64,000 nt of DNA, taken from positions 124,001 to 188,000 of the forward strand of contig NZ_CP033433.1 in assembly GCF_003713065.1 (NCBI RefSeq). The letters run 5' to 3'. The translations under genes were made by a program, and so were the position numbers. Of this stretch, positions 17,380 to 25,286 are shown piece by piece. The number at the start of each line of letters is the position of its first letter. Position 1 is the first letter of the stretch. The notes below the pieces were generated by a model. It was not told the DNA's origin. It ran no database searches and saw only the letters and a list, made by a program, of their open reading frames with translations. This DNA is from Cohnella candidum (GTDB lineage: Bacteria > Bacillota > Bacilli > Paenibacillales > Paenibacillaceae).

Positions 17380-17410
17380 TCACCCCTGACGCCGATCGGC
17401 GCAGGGGTGA
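17380..17410 (+). terminator. Strong hairpin after hrpB, no T-run
   Basis: TCACCCCTG, a bulged A, then CGCC-GATC-GGCG closing into CAGGGGTGA: 13 paired bases with a 4-nt loop. There is no U-tract, so it may be a Rho-assisted or processing end rather than a classic terminator. Confidence 0.45.
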
Positions 17411-17494
17411 TTCGCGTTTCGGCCGCGACACGCGGTATCCCCTTTACTCAGAAAGACCTTTGCGCTGCTCCAAGCTGCTCCCAACAAAGAAACA

Positions 17495-17778
17495 CCCGAT
17501 TTATGTAACTTTCTTGCACAACTCCCCGATTTCCCGCCGCATCCGAGGAATTATGTAACTTTCTTGCACAACTCCCCCGATTTCCCGTCGCTGCCCCGCA
17601 TTTATGTAACTTTCTTGCACAACTCCCCGATTTCCCGCCGCATCCGAGGAATTATGTAACTTTCTTGCACAACTCCCCCGATTTCCCGTCGCTGCCCCGC
17701 ATTTATGTAACTATCTTGCACAACTCCCCCGATTTCTCGCCGCATCCGAGGAGTTACGTAACTTTCTTGCACAACTCC
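17495..17778. repeat. Six-copy tandem array with 50-51 bp period
   Basis: The core GTAACTTTCTTGCACAACTC (one copy has CTATCTTG) begins at about 17505, 17555, 17606, 17656, 17707 and 17758: intervals 50, 51, 50, 51, 51. Between cores the sequence alternates between a 'CGCCGCATCCGAGG' form and a 'CGTCGCTGCCCCGC' form, giving a ~101 bp higher-order repeat. The remaining unique DNA between hrpB and the next gene (17411-17494 and 17779-17890) shows no gene that I can support. No cas genes are present and the inter-core sequences are themselves repeated, so it is not a CRISPR array. Confidence 0.93.
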
Positions 17779-17895
17779 GTCGCGAGACAAAACTGAGCGA
17801 AGGGGATAACGCGTGTAGGCAGATTTAAAAGTTACATGAACCCCTCGTTCCCTCCCAACAACCGGTAAATTCCCCCATTTCCGACTCCGGACTTG

Positions 17896-17904
17896 TGTTA
17901 TGAT
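17896..17904 (+). promoter_or_regulatory. Candidate extended -10 promoter of the second partner-switch operon
   Basis: TGTTATGAT matches TGnTATAAT with one change. It would start RNA near 17911, which rules out the ATG at 17900 as a start and points to 17936 or 17951. Confidence 0.5.
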
Positions 17905-17950
17905 GAAAACGTGGAAAAACCTCGAAAAAGGAAGAATGCGGGGGACCGGA

Positions 17951-18421
17951 ATGGCGGTGCACGGCAACACGGCGGAATCGGAACCGAAGGTGCTTCACCT
18001 GGCTGGAGAGAGTCTCGAGGAGCTTTCGACGCTGCACGATTTTTTCGACAACCTCGCGGGGGAAGCGGGCTGGACCGGCCGGCTCGCCAACGAATTCAAA
18101 CTCTGCTGCGAGGAACTGGTCACCAATACGATCTCTTACGGCTACGCCGAATCTCATGCCGCCAAGGGGATCAAGATTGCCGTTTACGGCCTGCCGCATG
18201 TCGTTACCATGGAGATTACCGACCAAGCGACTCCATTCAATCCTTTCGAGACGGGCGAGCCGGATTTGACGCTGGACGTTGAAAACCGGCCGATCGGCGG
18301 CCTGGGCGTCTATTTCGTCAAGCAAATGATGGACGAGATCTTCTATGAACGAACCGAACCTCCGGGCAACCGGTTGATTTTACGCAAATTTCTCTTGCAG
18401 AACCTGGAGGAAAACCCGTGA
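17951..18421 (+). CDS. RsbW-like anti-sigma/serine kinase ATP-binding protein
   Basis: About 156 residues, HATPase_c_2 (RsbW/SpoIIAB) fold. N-box 'CCEELVTNTISYGY', G1-like 'ITDQATPFNPF' (Ala where kinases usually have Gly of DxG), G2 'GGLGVYFVKQMMDEI'. The start is uncertain: ATG 17951 has GGGGGA 5 nt upstream, ATG 17936 has AAAGGAAG only 1-2 nt away, ATG 17900 lies in the presumed -10. It overlaps the STAS gene by GTGA. In such pairs the kinase phosphorylates the STAS partner on serine and the phosphatase encoded downstream reverses this. No sigma factor is nearby, so its output target is unknown. Confidence 0.85.
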   Translation: MAVHGNTAESEPKVLHLAGESLEELSTLHDFFDNLAGEAGWTGRLANEFKLCCEELVTNTISYGYAESHAAKGIKIAVYGLPHVVTMEITDQATPFNPFETGEPDLTLDVENRPIGGLGVYFVKQMMDEIFYERTEPPGNRLILRKFLLQNLEENP

Positions 18422-18756
18422 ACATTACGACGACCGAGCATAACCATATTACCGTGATGGCGATCGAGGGCCGTTTGGACGGACAGCACGCCCAGTCCGC
18501 GGAGCAGGCGTTCCTGGAACTGGCCGGTGAGGGACGAACCCTCTTCGTGCTGAACTTCGCCAACATGACTTATATCAGCAGCGCCGGCCTTCGGATCGTG
18601 CTCGTCGCCGCCAAGAAAGTGCGTTCCCTGCAAGGCAGGTTGATTTGCGCGGGCATGAACGACCAGGTCCGGGACGTTTTCGAAATGTCCGGCTTCCTGA
18701 GCATTCTCGAAACGGCGGCCACGGCGGAAGAGGCCGTCTCCCTCCTGCAAGCCTAA
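18418..18756 (+). CDS. STAS-domain anti-anti-sigma factor-like protein
   Basis: 112 residues, GTG overlapping the kinase stop, with GGAGGA upstream. The STAS fold is complete: 'ITVMAIEGRLDGQHA', 'LFVLNFANMTYISSAGLRIV', and the closing 'VRDVFEMSGFLSIL'. Ser55 in 'YISSAGL' sits at the position phosphorylated in RsbV and SpoIIAA. It probably switches partners between the RsbW-like kinase and another target, controlled by the PP2C phosphatase that follows after 55 nt. Confidence 0.9.
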   Translation: MNITTTEHNHITVMAIEGRLDGQHAQSAEQAFLELAGEGRTLFVLNFANMTYISSAGLRIVLVAAKKVRSLQGRLICAGMNDQVRDVFEMSGFLSILETAATAEEAVSLLQA

Positions 18757-18811
18757 CGGAGCCTCGGAGGCTCCCTCATCCCAGTCGCAGCCGAAAGGAG
18801 GTCGGGAAACG

Positions 18812-20179
18812 GTGGTATGGAGCGGAATCGCGGCGGCCGCAAGCGGGATAGGCGCTTTCGCGATCGGCGGGGCTTGCGCCTACGCTTATTTGCGAGGACG
18901 AATGCGCAGCGCCAAAACGTTGTTCGAGATCAGCATGTCGCTGAATTCGACGCTGAAGCGCCGCGAGCAATTGGAGATCATCATGAACAGCGCGAAAAAA
19001 GTGCTTCCGGTCGAAGCGGCATCCGTGCTGCTGGCCGATCCCGATACCGGCGAGCTGTTTTTCGAAATGGCGCAGGGAGAGAAATGGGACGCGGTCCGGG
19101 AGATCCGGCTGGCGCCCGGCGAAGGCATCGCGGGCCACGTGGCGGAGACCGGCGCCGGCGTCATCGTGAACGACGCGGCTTCCGACCCGCGCTGGTCGAA
19201 CCGCGTGGCGCAGCGGACCGGGTTCGTGACCCGGAACCTCCTGACGGTTCCCATCGTAAATCAAGGAAGAATAGAAGGGGTCCTGCAGGTCATCAATAAG
19301 ATGGGCAACCGCAAATTCAATTTCCGGGACCGGATGCTGCTCGAACGCGTGGCGAAACCGATGGCCGTCGCCCTCGAGAACGCCCGTCTATACCAGCAGC
19401 TTGAGCAATCGATGGAAGCCTTGCAAAGGACGACGGCGATCAAGGAAAGGCTGGAAAGCGAGCTTCAGATCGCGGGCGGCATCCAGATGAGCTTCCTGCC
19501 GCGCACGATGCCTTCGGCTCAGGAGCCTTACGATATTTGCGCCTTGCTGAAGTCGGCCAAAGAGGTCGGCGGAGACTTCTACAACTTTTTCAAGCTCGAT
19601 GACGACCATCTGTTTTTCACGCTGGGAGACGTCTCCGACAAAGGAATTCCGGCCGCGCTGTTCATGGCGGTAACGCTGACGCTGATCAAGGGGAAGATGA
19701 CGGCTGACCTTACCCCGGGCCAGCTGCTGCGTATGGTGAACGACGAACTGTGCCGCGACAATCCGGTGCTTTTCGCGACGATCGTCTGCGGCGTTTTCCA
19801 TACGAAAACCGGGGAAATCGCGCTCAGCGAAGGAGGCCATTGCACGCCTTACGTCGTCAGGGCGGACGGTGCCGTCGAGCCGGTCAAGCTGCGCAAAAGT
19901 CTGCCGCTCGGCGCAATGGCAGACGTTGAATACCACGACGGGCGCGTCGTTTTGGATCCGGGCGACCGGATCGTCGTCTACACGGACGGGATCACGGAGG
20001 CCGAGAACGCGGCGCTCGAGCAATATTCGGGCGAACGACTCCAAGAGTTTCTGCGGATGACCGCGCCGATGTCCAGCGCCGAGCTGATCGACGCGATGAT
20101 CATGCACGTGTATCTGTTCGCGGACGGGGCGCCACAGTCGGACGACATTGCGGTGTTGAGCCTTCTAAGACGCTCGTAA
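18812..20179 (+). CDS. Membrane-anchored GAF + PP2C (SpoIIE-type) serine phosphatase
   Basis: 455 residues; GTG 9 nt after AAAGGAGGT. One N-terminal membrane segment (about 3-25), a GAF domain (about 45-195, 'LVIN'-type sensor fold with 'VIVNDAASDPRW', 'LLTVPIVNQGRIEGVLQVINK'), a short coiled linker, then a PP2C/SpoIIE domain with metal-binding Asp residues in 'KEVGGDFYNFF' and 'DGITEAENAAL' and 'LGDVSDKGIPAALFM'. This is the RsbU/RsbP-type activator: it would dephosphorylate the STAS protein when the GAF domain senses its signal, whose identity is unknown. Confidence 0.92.
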   Translation: MVWSGIAAAASGIGAFAIGGACAYAYLRGRMRSAKTLFEISMSLNSTLKRREQLEIIMNSAKKVLPVEAASVLLADPDTGELFFEMAQGEKWDAVREIRLAPGEGIAGHVAETGAGVIVNDAASDPRWSNRVAQRTGFVTRNLLTVPIVNQGRIEGVLQVINKMGNRKFNFRDRMLLERVAKPMAVALENARLYQQLEQSMEALQRTTAIKERLESELQIAGGIQMSFLPRTMPSAQEPYDICALLKSAKEVGGDFYNFFKLDDDHLFFTLGDVSDKGIPAALFMAVTLTLIKGKMTADLTPGQLLRMVNDELCRDNPVLFATIVCGVFHTKTGEIALSEGGHCTPYVVRADGAVEPVKLRKSLPLGAMADVEYHDGRVVLDPGDRIVVYTDGITEAENAALEQYSGERLQEFLRMTAPMSSAELIDAMIMHVYLFADGAPQSDDIAVLSLLRRS

Positions 20180-20222
20180 CGTTCACCGCGGATGAAGGCT
20201 ATTCGGAAAGGAGGGCGATCGC

Positions 20223-20894
20223 TTGAAATTGTTCTTTCTATTCGGCTTGCTGTGGTGGCTGCTCGGCAATCCGTTCCTGGCCATTCTCGTGTTGCTCGTG
20301 GTGCTTTATTTGCTCGAACGCCGGTTCATCGGGCTGAGCCCGAGCTTGGTCCGGCCGTTCCGCAGAAGAAGCGGGATCGCCAAATGGAAAAGGCAGCTTC
20401 AGATGAGCCCGCACGACGTGTCCGCGAAATCGGAGCTGGCCCGTTTGCTGATCGAAAGCCGCAAATACGAGGAAGCCAGAAGCGTGTTGCTCGGCATCCA
20501 GGACCAATCCGAGCATTCCGCCGAGTTCTGGAGCGACTTGGGCATCTGCGAGCTGGCGCTGGGCAGGCTGGAGGAGGGCGAACGGGCGATGCTCAGGGCG
20601 CTTGAGATCAGTCCGAGGGTCAAATACGGGCAGCCTTACTTGCGGCTGGGAGAAGCCTGGTCTTCATCCGAACCGGAAAAAGCGCTGCGTTATTTGGAAG
20701 CCTTCAAGGAGGTCAATTCGTCTTCGTGCGAGGCCTACTATCGGCTGGGCGTTCTTTACGCGGGGCTTGGAAAGCGGGAAGAGGCCGCGGCGGCTTTCCG
20801 GGAATGCCGGGAGCTGCACGGGGCGCTTCCCCGTTATCTGAAACGCAAAGAGCGCAAATGGGCGCTGAAGAGCGCACTTCGGGGAAATCGATAA
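20223..20894 (+). CDS. TPR-repeat protein with N-terminal membrane hairpin
   Basis: 223 residues, TTG start after GGAGGG. Two hydrophobic stretches at the N-terminus (about 2-35, 'LFFLFGLLWWLLGNPFLAILVLLVVLYLL') are followed by a basic segment and about four TPR-like helix pairs ('AKSELARLLIESRKYEEARSV', 'EFWSDLGICELALGRLEEGERAMLRALEIS', 'AYYRLGVLYAGLGKREEAAAAF'). Probably a membrane-tethered scaffold. It follows the PP2C gene by 43 nt and ends the operon; a link to the partner switch is inferred only from position. Confidence 0.8.
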   Translation: MKLFFLFGLLWWLLGNPFLAILVLLVVLYLLERRFIGLSPSLVRPFRRRSGIAKWKRQLQMSPHDVSAKSELARLLIESRKYEEARSVLLGIQDQSEHSAEFWSDLGICELALGRLEEGERAMLRALEISPRVKYGQPYLRLGEAWSSSEPEKALRYLEAFKEVNSSSCEAYYRLGVLYAGLGKREEAAAAFRECRELHGALPRYLKRKERKWALKSALRGNR

Positions 20895-20903
20895 TATAAC
20901 GTC

Positions 20904-20935
20904 AAGGGGAGCCTGCATCAAATGCGGCTCCCCTT
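20904..20935. terminator. Hairpin between convergent genes
   Basis: AAGGGGAGCC, bulged T, GCAT-CAA-ATGC, GGCTCCCCTT: 14 pairs. The T-run is short on the plus side (TTTC), but the hairpin lies exactly between the TPR gene and the convergent acidic-protein gene. Confidence 0.6.
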
Positions 20936-20962
20936 TCGCAGCGCAGGAAGAAAGATGAGATC

Positions 20963-21307
20963 TCAGTCTCCGACCGATTCGGCTTCTGCCGTTTCCGTCT
21001 CGTCGGCGGCCACTTCGGCCAGGCCCGGCTCGTCGGCTTCGGCGACGGCTTCTTCAGCAACGTCTTCCGCCACGGCTTCTTCTTCGACTGCAGCTTCTTC
21101 TTCTTGAACTTCGGCAACGGCTTCGTCGCCGGCTTCGGCAACCGCTTCTTCAGCGGCTTCCTCGGTTGCTTCTTCGGCAGCTTCGGCTACCGCTTCGGCT
21201 TCCGTTTCTTCTGCAACGGCCTCTACTTCCTCTTCCGTTGCTTCAGCGGACGCTGTATCCGCTTCCAAGTTTTCGACGGCCAGTACTTCTTCTTCGTTGA
21301 TGTCCAT
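20963..21307 (-). CDS. Highly acidic Ala/Glu-rich low-complexity protein, unknown function
   Basis: 114 residues beginning 'MDINEEEVLAVENLEAD'; ATG 21307 preceded by GGGAGGG and, further up, a TATAAT box. More than two thirds of residues are Ala, Glu or Val in imprecise repeats such as 'AEEA', 'EAVAE' and 'EEEAA'. The frame stays open through a repetitive tract, and only this strand has a good ribosome site and start. No Cys or aromatic residues are present after the start, and no known family is recognised. Predicted to be a long helix or disordered polyanion. It could be a spore or stress protein, but nothing in the sequence says which. Confidence 0.6.
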   Translation of the reverse strand: MDINEEEVLAVENLEADTASAEATEEEVEAVAEETEAEAVAEAAEEATEEAAEEAVAEAGDEAVAEVQEEEAAVEEEAVAEDVAEEAVAEADEPGLAEVAADETETAEAESVGD

Positions 21308-21355
21308 TCCGAATTCCCTCCCGCGAGTTGTTGGGGACAAACCCCTATCTCCCAA

Positions 21356-21382
21356 ATTATACGGTCCTCCAAAAAGTGGCAA
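21356..21382 (-). promoter_or_regulatory. Candidate promoter of the acidic-protein gene
   Basis: Perfect -10 TATAAT on the minus strand (21361-21356) with TTGCCA 15 nt upstream (21382-21377). The spacer is short but the -10 is exact. Confidence 0.5.
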
Positions 21383-21590
21383 CGGTGTTATTTTGAAGGA
21401 TAATGGCGGGTTAAATCGAAAGCGGGACGGTCCGCGCCGATTCCGGAAAACTCGTCAAAACTTCCGATGAAAGGCCTTCCGAAGGCGCGAATCGAAACCT
21501 GTCCGTTTCTAGCTGATAAAATCGAAAAGTTATAGTAGGATGGAAATAACAGGATTGCCGCGACATTCTCTTAATCAAGGAGAGAGACCG

Positions 21591-22088
21591 ATGATCGCCG
21601 AATCGATTTGCGTGAGAAAGGTCAGCACGCCGGAAGAAGCCGGACGGATCGTGGAGTTCTTTTTTTCTCCCGTATCGTTTGACGATGCCAGGCATACGCC
21701 GGGCGAGGTGGAGCATCTCAGCACCCTCCCTTATCGTGCGTTAGAAGGGGATTCTGTCTTCTGGTACGTGACCGACGAAAACGGCGAGGTCATCGGGGTG
21801 TGCAGCATCGCCCAAAACGAGCAGCAAAGCGGCGGATACGGCTGGGACTATCTCGTCGTGCATCGGTCCTTCCGGAAAAGCGGAATCGCTTCCGCGCTGA
21901 TCGAAGAGATGAAGGAGCATCTGGCACGGGTTTCGGCCCGTTACGTGGTCACCTATACGTGTTCCCTCCCGGCCTACGATCCGATCCGCAGGTTGTTCGC
22001 GCGGCACGGTTTCAGCGAAATCGGCAGGCTGCCGGACTACTATTTCGATGGGGAAGACCGGTTGATTTATTACCGCAAGTTAGCCTAG
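21591..22088 (+). CDS. GNAT-family N-acetyltransferase
   Basis: 165 residues. ATG 21591 chosen because AAGGAGAG is 8 nt upstream; an in-frame ATG at 21540 has none. The acetyl-CoA-binding region reads 'WDYLVVHRSFRKSGIASALIEEM' (motif A, R/QxxGxG/A as 'RKSGIA'), followed by 'ARYVVTYTCSLPAYDPIRRLFARHGFSEIGRL', typical of the C-terminal half. It acetylates an amine of unknown identity. It lies 23 nt before the large transporter-like gene and may be co-transcribed. Confidence 0.87.
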   Translation: MIAESICVRKVSTPEEAGRIVEFFFSPVSFDDARHTPGEVEHLSTLPYRALEGDSVFWYVTDENGEVIGVCSIAQNEQQSGGYGWDYLVVHRSFRKSGIASALIEEMKEHLARVSARYVVTYTCSLPAYDPIRRLFARHGFSEIGRLPDYYFDGEDRLIYYRKLA

Positions 22089-22111
22089 GCTGCAAGGAAG
22101 CGGGAGAGTTG

Positions 22112-25100
22112 ATGGAAATCGTCCTTCGGACGCTGAGGCGAATCGGGATCAAGCCGGAGGACCGGCGCAAGCTGTGGCTGATGGCGCCGGTTTTTCTCGT
22201 TTGCGGGATCGCCGAGAGCTTAAACTATAACGGATTCATGACCTTGTTCAACCAGCGTTTGGGCAGCGTCTATCTGCCTTACGTGTATGCGGCGGAAGCC
22301 GTCATCCTTCCCTTGGAGGCGTGGGGGATGAGCTGGCTCGCCGGGAGGCTGTCCAAACCCGCTTTGATGCGGGCGATGTACGCCATCATGTTCGGCGTGA
22401 CGGCCGCCAATGCCGCCGTTTTGCTGGGGCTGCGAATTACCGGTCTCGACTGGCGGTTTTATTATCCGATCCTCTTCTTGAGCTCCAATTTCGTCGTCCG
22501 GCAGCAGACGATCCTTCTGTGGAGTTTAGCTGTAGATCTGTGTCCCACGCAGCAGGCCAAACGGCTGATGCCGATCTTCGTGGCGGCGGCGACGCTCGGC
22601 GGCATCGCGGCGGGCTTGCTGACGCAGGCCGTCAATCCCTTGTTCGGTCCGGACGCAGTCTACGCGCTGGGGCCTATTTTCTTGCTGGCTGCCTCGTTTA
22701 ACTACCGGAAGGCGATCCAACGCTACTTGGTCCCGTTAACGCTGAAAGGCGTCTCCGATTCCGAAGCCGGCTCGGGACCTGCGGCGGCATCCGCCTTGTC
22801 CTCTTCGGAATATTTTCGCCGGACGCTGCGGTCCCCGTTCTTGCTCGGCGTGCTCGGGCTGATGACGGTCATGCCGGCGCTTTACTTCTTAATGGAATTC
22901 GTATTCCTGAACACGGCCCATTCCGCCTATCCCGGCGAAGCGGATTTCGGCCGGATGTTCGGCATGGTGACGACGGCGTTGTTCACGCTGGCTTTCCTGC
23001 TGCAGGCCGTGTCCGGCCGCTTGATGGGCTGGCTCGGCGCGAGCGGCATGCTGACGGCGATTGCCGGCGTTTACGTCGTTTCCTTCGCCTGCGCGTTCGC
23101 TTTCCTGGATTCCTCTGCTGCTCTGGCCGTAGTATCCGGAGGCTATATGCTGACCTATCTGCTGATCTATTACTCTGCGGAGCCTTCGTATCAATTGTTT
23201 TACAAAACGCTTCCTTTGCAGCAGCGGGACGGCTTTCGCTACGTGGCCCAAGGCTTGGCTTCCTTCGCGGGCATTTTGCTCGGCGCGGGGATGCAGGCAC
23301 TTCATACCGTTTTCGGTTGGGGCTTTCCGTTATTAGCGGCGATCGGAACGGCAGGTGCGGGCGCGCTGTTCGTTCTTTCCTGGGGCGTCCGGCGGCAATA
23401 CATGAAAGAACTGGTCCGAAGCATCCAAACGTTCGGCTTGGCGGAACGGGAACTGGCCGGATCGTTCCAGGAGTTCCACCGCAACGCCAAGACGATGGGC
23501 GCCGTTCTCGGCATGCTGCGCGGAGAAGAAGCGGAAGCTCGGCTCGTGGCGCTGGAAATCATCGGCCGGACGCAGGACGCGCGGTATTTGCCGGAGCTGT
23601 TGGCGTTGTTGGAGGATGAGGACGAGCGCATCCGCGCAGGCTCGCTGAAAGCGATGAATTTGGGATCCGCGGATTTGCAGGCGATGATTCGCGTTGCTTC
23701 CCTGGTGGAGGATCCGGATTCGGAAGTGCGGGTCCAAGCGGTACGGCAGCTGGCCCTGATGAAGCATTTGCAGGCGCAGGCCTTTTTCTTCTTAAGGACG
23801 AAGCTGCTCGACCCGCATCCCGCCGTGGCGGCGGAAGCGGTAAAAGCGATGTACGCGCTCGAAAGCGCGCAAAGCTATGAAGCTTGTTTCGAGGTCATCT
23901 CGCAAGTGCTCGAAGCCGGAGGCGAACCGGCCGTCCCGATTTGCCGGGCGGTCGGCGAACTTCGCCTCGTTCGGTTCGCGGAGGACGTGGCCCGCATGCT
24001 GGACGATCCGCACCCTTCCGTCCGCGTCGCGGCGACGTCATGTTTAGGCTTGCTCAGACATGTGCCGGCGTTGCCCCTGCTCTTGGGCAGGCTGTCCGCG
24101 GCGGATCTGGAACTGCGGCGCGCGACGGTCCAGGCGGCCGTCGACATGGGGGGAGCAGCTGTCTCGCCGCTTAAGGCGAGGCTGCCTGAGGCGTCCCCGA
24201 AGGAATGGGAAGTCTCGATAAGGGTATTGTCGCAATTGCTGCCGGACGAGGAAGTGAAGGGTTGGCTTGCCGAGCAGGCCGCGCTGAAGCTGGCCGACAA
24301 CGAAAGCCGCAGCCCATTGCCGGCCGCCTTCCGCTCCGTCGGAAGAGAAGAGTTGGCGACGCTCGCGGACATGCGCCTGCAGGAGCTGCGCGAAGCCGTT
24401 CGGGAAGGCGCATGGGCCGTGCTGCAACGGCTGACGGACGAGCAAGTGACGGCCGCCATTCGGCGCACGCTTGCGGACGAGGATGAAGAGGCGCGCAGCG
24501 GAGGTCTGGAAGTGCTCGCGGAAGGCGTCGGAGAGCGGCGACTATCTCAGCGATTGGCTGCCGCGCTGCAAGCGGACGGCGACGAAGCCGTCGCGCTGGC
24601 GGCCGACGCTGCCCGACGGGCTTTCGAGGAGGTGGCGGCGTCATCGGACGATTGGTGGCGGGAAATGGCGGAAGAGTGGAAGCGGGGAGAGGAGCGGAAC
24701 GGGATGCCGGAAGAGCGGGGTACGCTTGGTCGGTTGAACAAGGTCGTGTTTCTGAAGAAGGTTCCGTTCTTCGCCGACTTGTCGCTGGAAGAGCTGGGGC
24801 TGATCGCGGGATTCGCGGAGGAGAGATCTTATGGGGACGAGGAAGTGCTCGTACGCAGAGGCGAGAAAAATTCGGCGCTCTTCGTCATCGTGGAGGGCAA
24901 CCTCGAGCTGACGAGCGTGTCCGCGGCCGGTTGGGAAGGCACGCTTGGCGTGCTCGGCCCCGGGGACGTGTGCGGCGCCAATTCGGCGCTCGACGAATCG
25001 CCGTCCGCGGTGACCGCGCAGGCGTTCTTCGGTTCGGTGAGGGTTCTGTCGCTGGAAAGGGAGGACGTCACGAGGCTGGTCCGGTTGTACCCGGAGATCG

Positions 25101-25174
25101 GCATCGGGCTGCTTCGCGCTTCGCTCGCGCGGATCCGGCTTCTCGAAGAGATGATGATGCGTTTCGACTCCTGA
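22112..25174 (+). CDS. Fusion: Npt/NTT-type nucleotide-transporter-like membrane domain + HEAT repeats + cyclic-nucleotide-binding domain
   Basis: 1020 residues; ATG 22112 follows GGGAGAG (a TTG 3 nt earlier is also possible). Residues ~15-430 hold about 11-12 membrane helices; 'CPTQQAKRLMPIFVAAATLGGIAAGLLTQ' resembles the conserved loop of ATP/ADP-translocase (NTT) proteins. Residues ~470-850 are helical HEAT-like repeats ('LLALLEDEDERIRAGSLKAMN', 'LVEDPDSEVRVQAVRQLALM', 'MLDDPHPSVRVAATSCLGLL'). Residues ~890-1015 form a cNMP-binding beta barrel ('LKKVPFFADLSLEELGLIAGFAEER', 'LFVIVEGNLELTSV', 'LGPGDVCGANSALDESPSAVTAQA'). In that last part the usual Arg of the phosphate cassette (RxA) is replaced: 'ESPSAVTA'. 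Transport is unproven; NTT-like bacterial fusions of this kind are uncharacterised as far as I know. Confidence 0.85.
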   Translation: MEIVLRTLRRIGIKPEDRRKLWLMAPVFLVCGIAESLNYNGFMTLFNQRLGSVYLPYVYAAEAVILPLEAWGMSWLAGRLSKPALMRAMYAIMFGVTAANAAVLLGLRITGLDWRFYYPILFLSSNFVVRQQTILLWSLAVDLCPTQQAKRLMPIFVAAATLGGIAAGLLTQAVNPLFGPDAVYALGPIFLLAASFNYRKAIQRYLVPLTLKGVSDSEAGSGPAAASALSSSEYFRRTLRSPFLLGVLGLMTVMPALYFLMEFVFLNTAHSAYPGEADFGRMFGMVTTALFTLAFLLQAVSGRLMGWLGASGMLTAIAGVYVVSFACAFAFLDSSAALAVVSGGYMLTYLLIYYSAEPSYQLFYKTLPLQQRDGFRYVAQGLASFAGILLGAGMQALHTVFGWGFPLLAAIGTAGAGALFVLSWGVRRQYMKELVRSIQTFGLAERELAGSFQEFHRNAKTMGAVLGMLRGEEAEARLVALEIIGRTQDARYLPELLALLEDEDERIRAGSLKAMNLGSADLQAMIRVASLVEDPDSEVRVQAVRQLALMKHLQAQAFFFLRTKLLDPHPAVAAEAVKAMYALESAQSYEACFEVISQVLEAGGEPAVPICRAVGELRLVRFAEDVARMLDDPHPSVRVAATSCLGLLRHVPALPLLLGRLSAADLELRRATVQAAVDMGGAAVSPLKARLPEASPKEWEVSIRVLSQLLPDEEVKGWLAEQAALKLADNESRSPLPAAFRSVGREELATLADMRLQELREAVREGAWAVLQRLTDEQVTAAIRRTLADEDEEARSGGLEVLAEGVGERRLSQRLAAALQADGDEAVALAADAARRAFEEVAASSDDWWREMAEEWKRGEERNGMPEERGTLGRLNKVVFLKKVPFFADLSLEELGLIAGFAEERSYGDEEVLVRRGEKNSALFVIVEGNLELTSVSAAGWEGTLGVLGPGDVCGANSALDESPSAVTAQAFFGSVRVLSLEREDVTRLVRLYPEIGIGLLRASLARIRLLEEMMMRFDS

Positions 25175-25286
25175 TGCGGTTGTTTCTTGGGAGCGTTCCG
25201 CCGGATTTGACAATCCCGGGGCGTTCCCGTATATTGGTCGGCGACGGCCCTGCGGAAGACGCGGGGCATGAACGGAGGTTGGCAGC

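Noticed and set aside
17495..17778. CRISPR array
   Set aside because: The 'spacers' are not unique but alternate between two repeated forms, the period is 50-51 bp with a poorly bounded repeat, and no cas genes are present.
17602..17970. Minus-strand frame across the tandem array, giving a 17-residue repeat ('REIGGVVQESYI')
   Set aside because: The 50 bp intervals shift the frame between copies, there is no ribosome site, and it overlaps the promoter of the next operon. The repeat explains the open frame.
21104..21403. Phe/Gly-rich 99-codon plus-strand frame opposite the acidic-protein gene
   Set aside because: It is the mirror of Ala/Glu repeats (GAA/GCT read as TTC/AGC); start and ribosome site support only the minus strand.
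21800..22111. N-terminal extension of the transporter-like fusion by 104 codons
   Set aside because: It overlaps the GNAT gene in another frame with Arg-rich composition; the ATG at 22112 has a ribosome site and starts the membrane domain.
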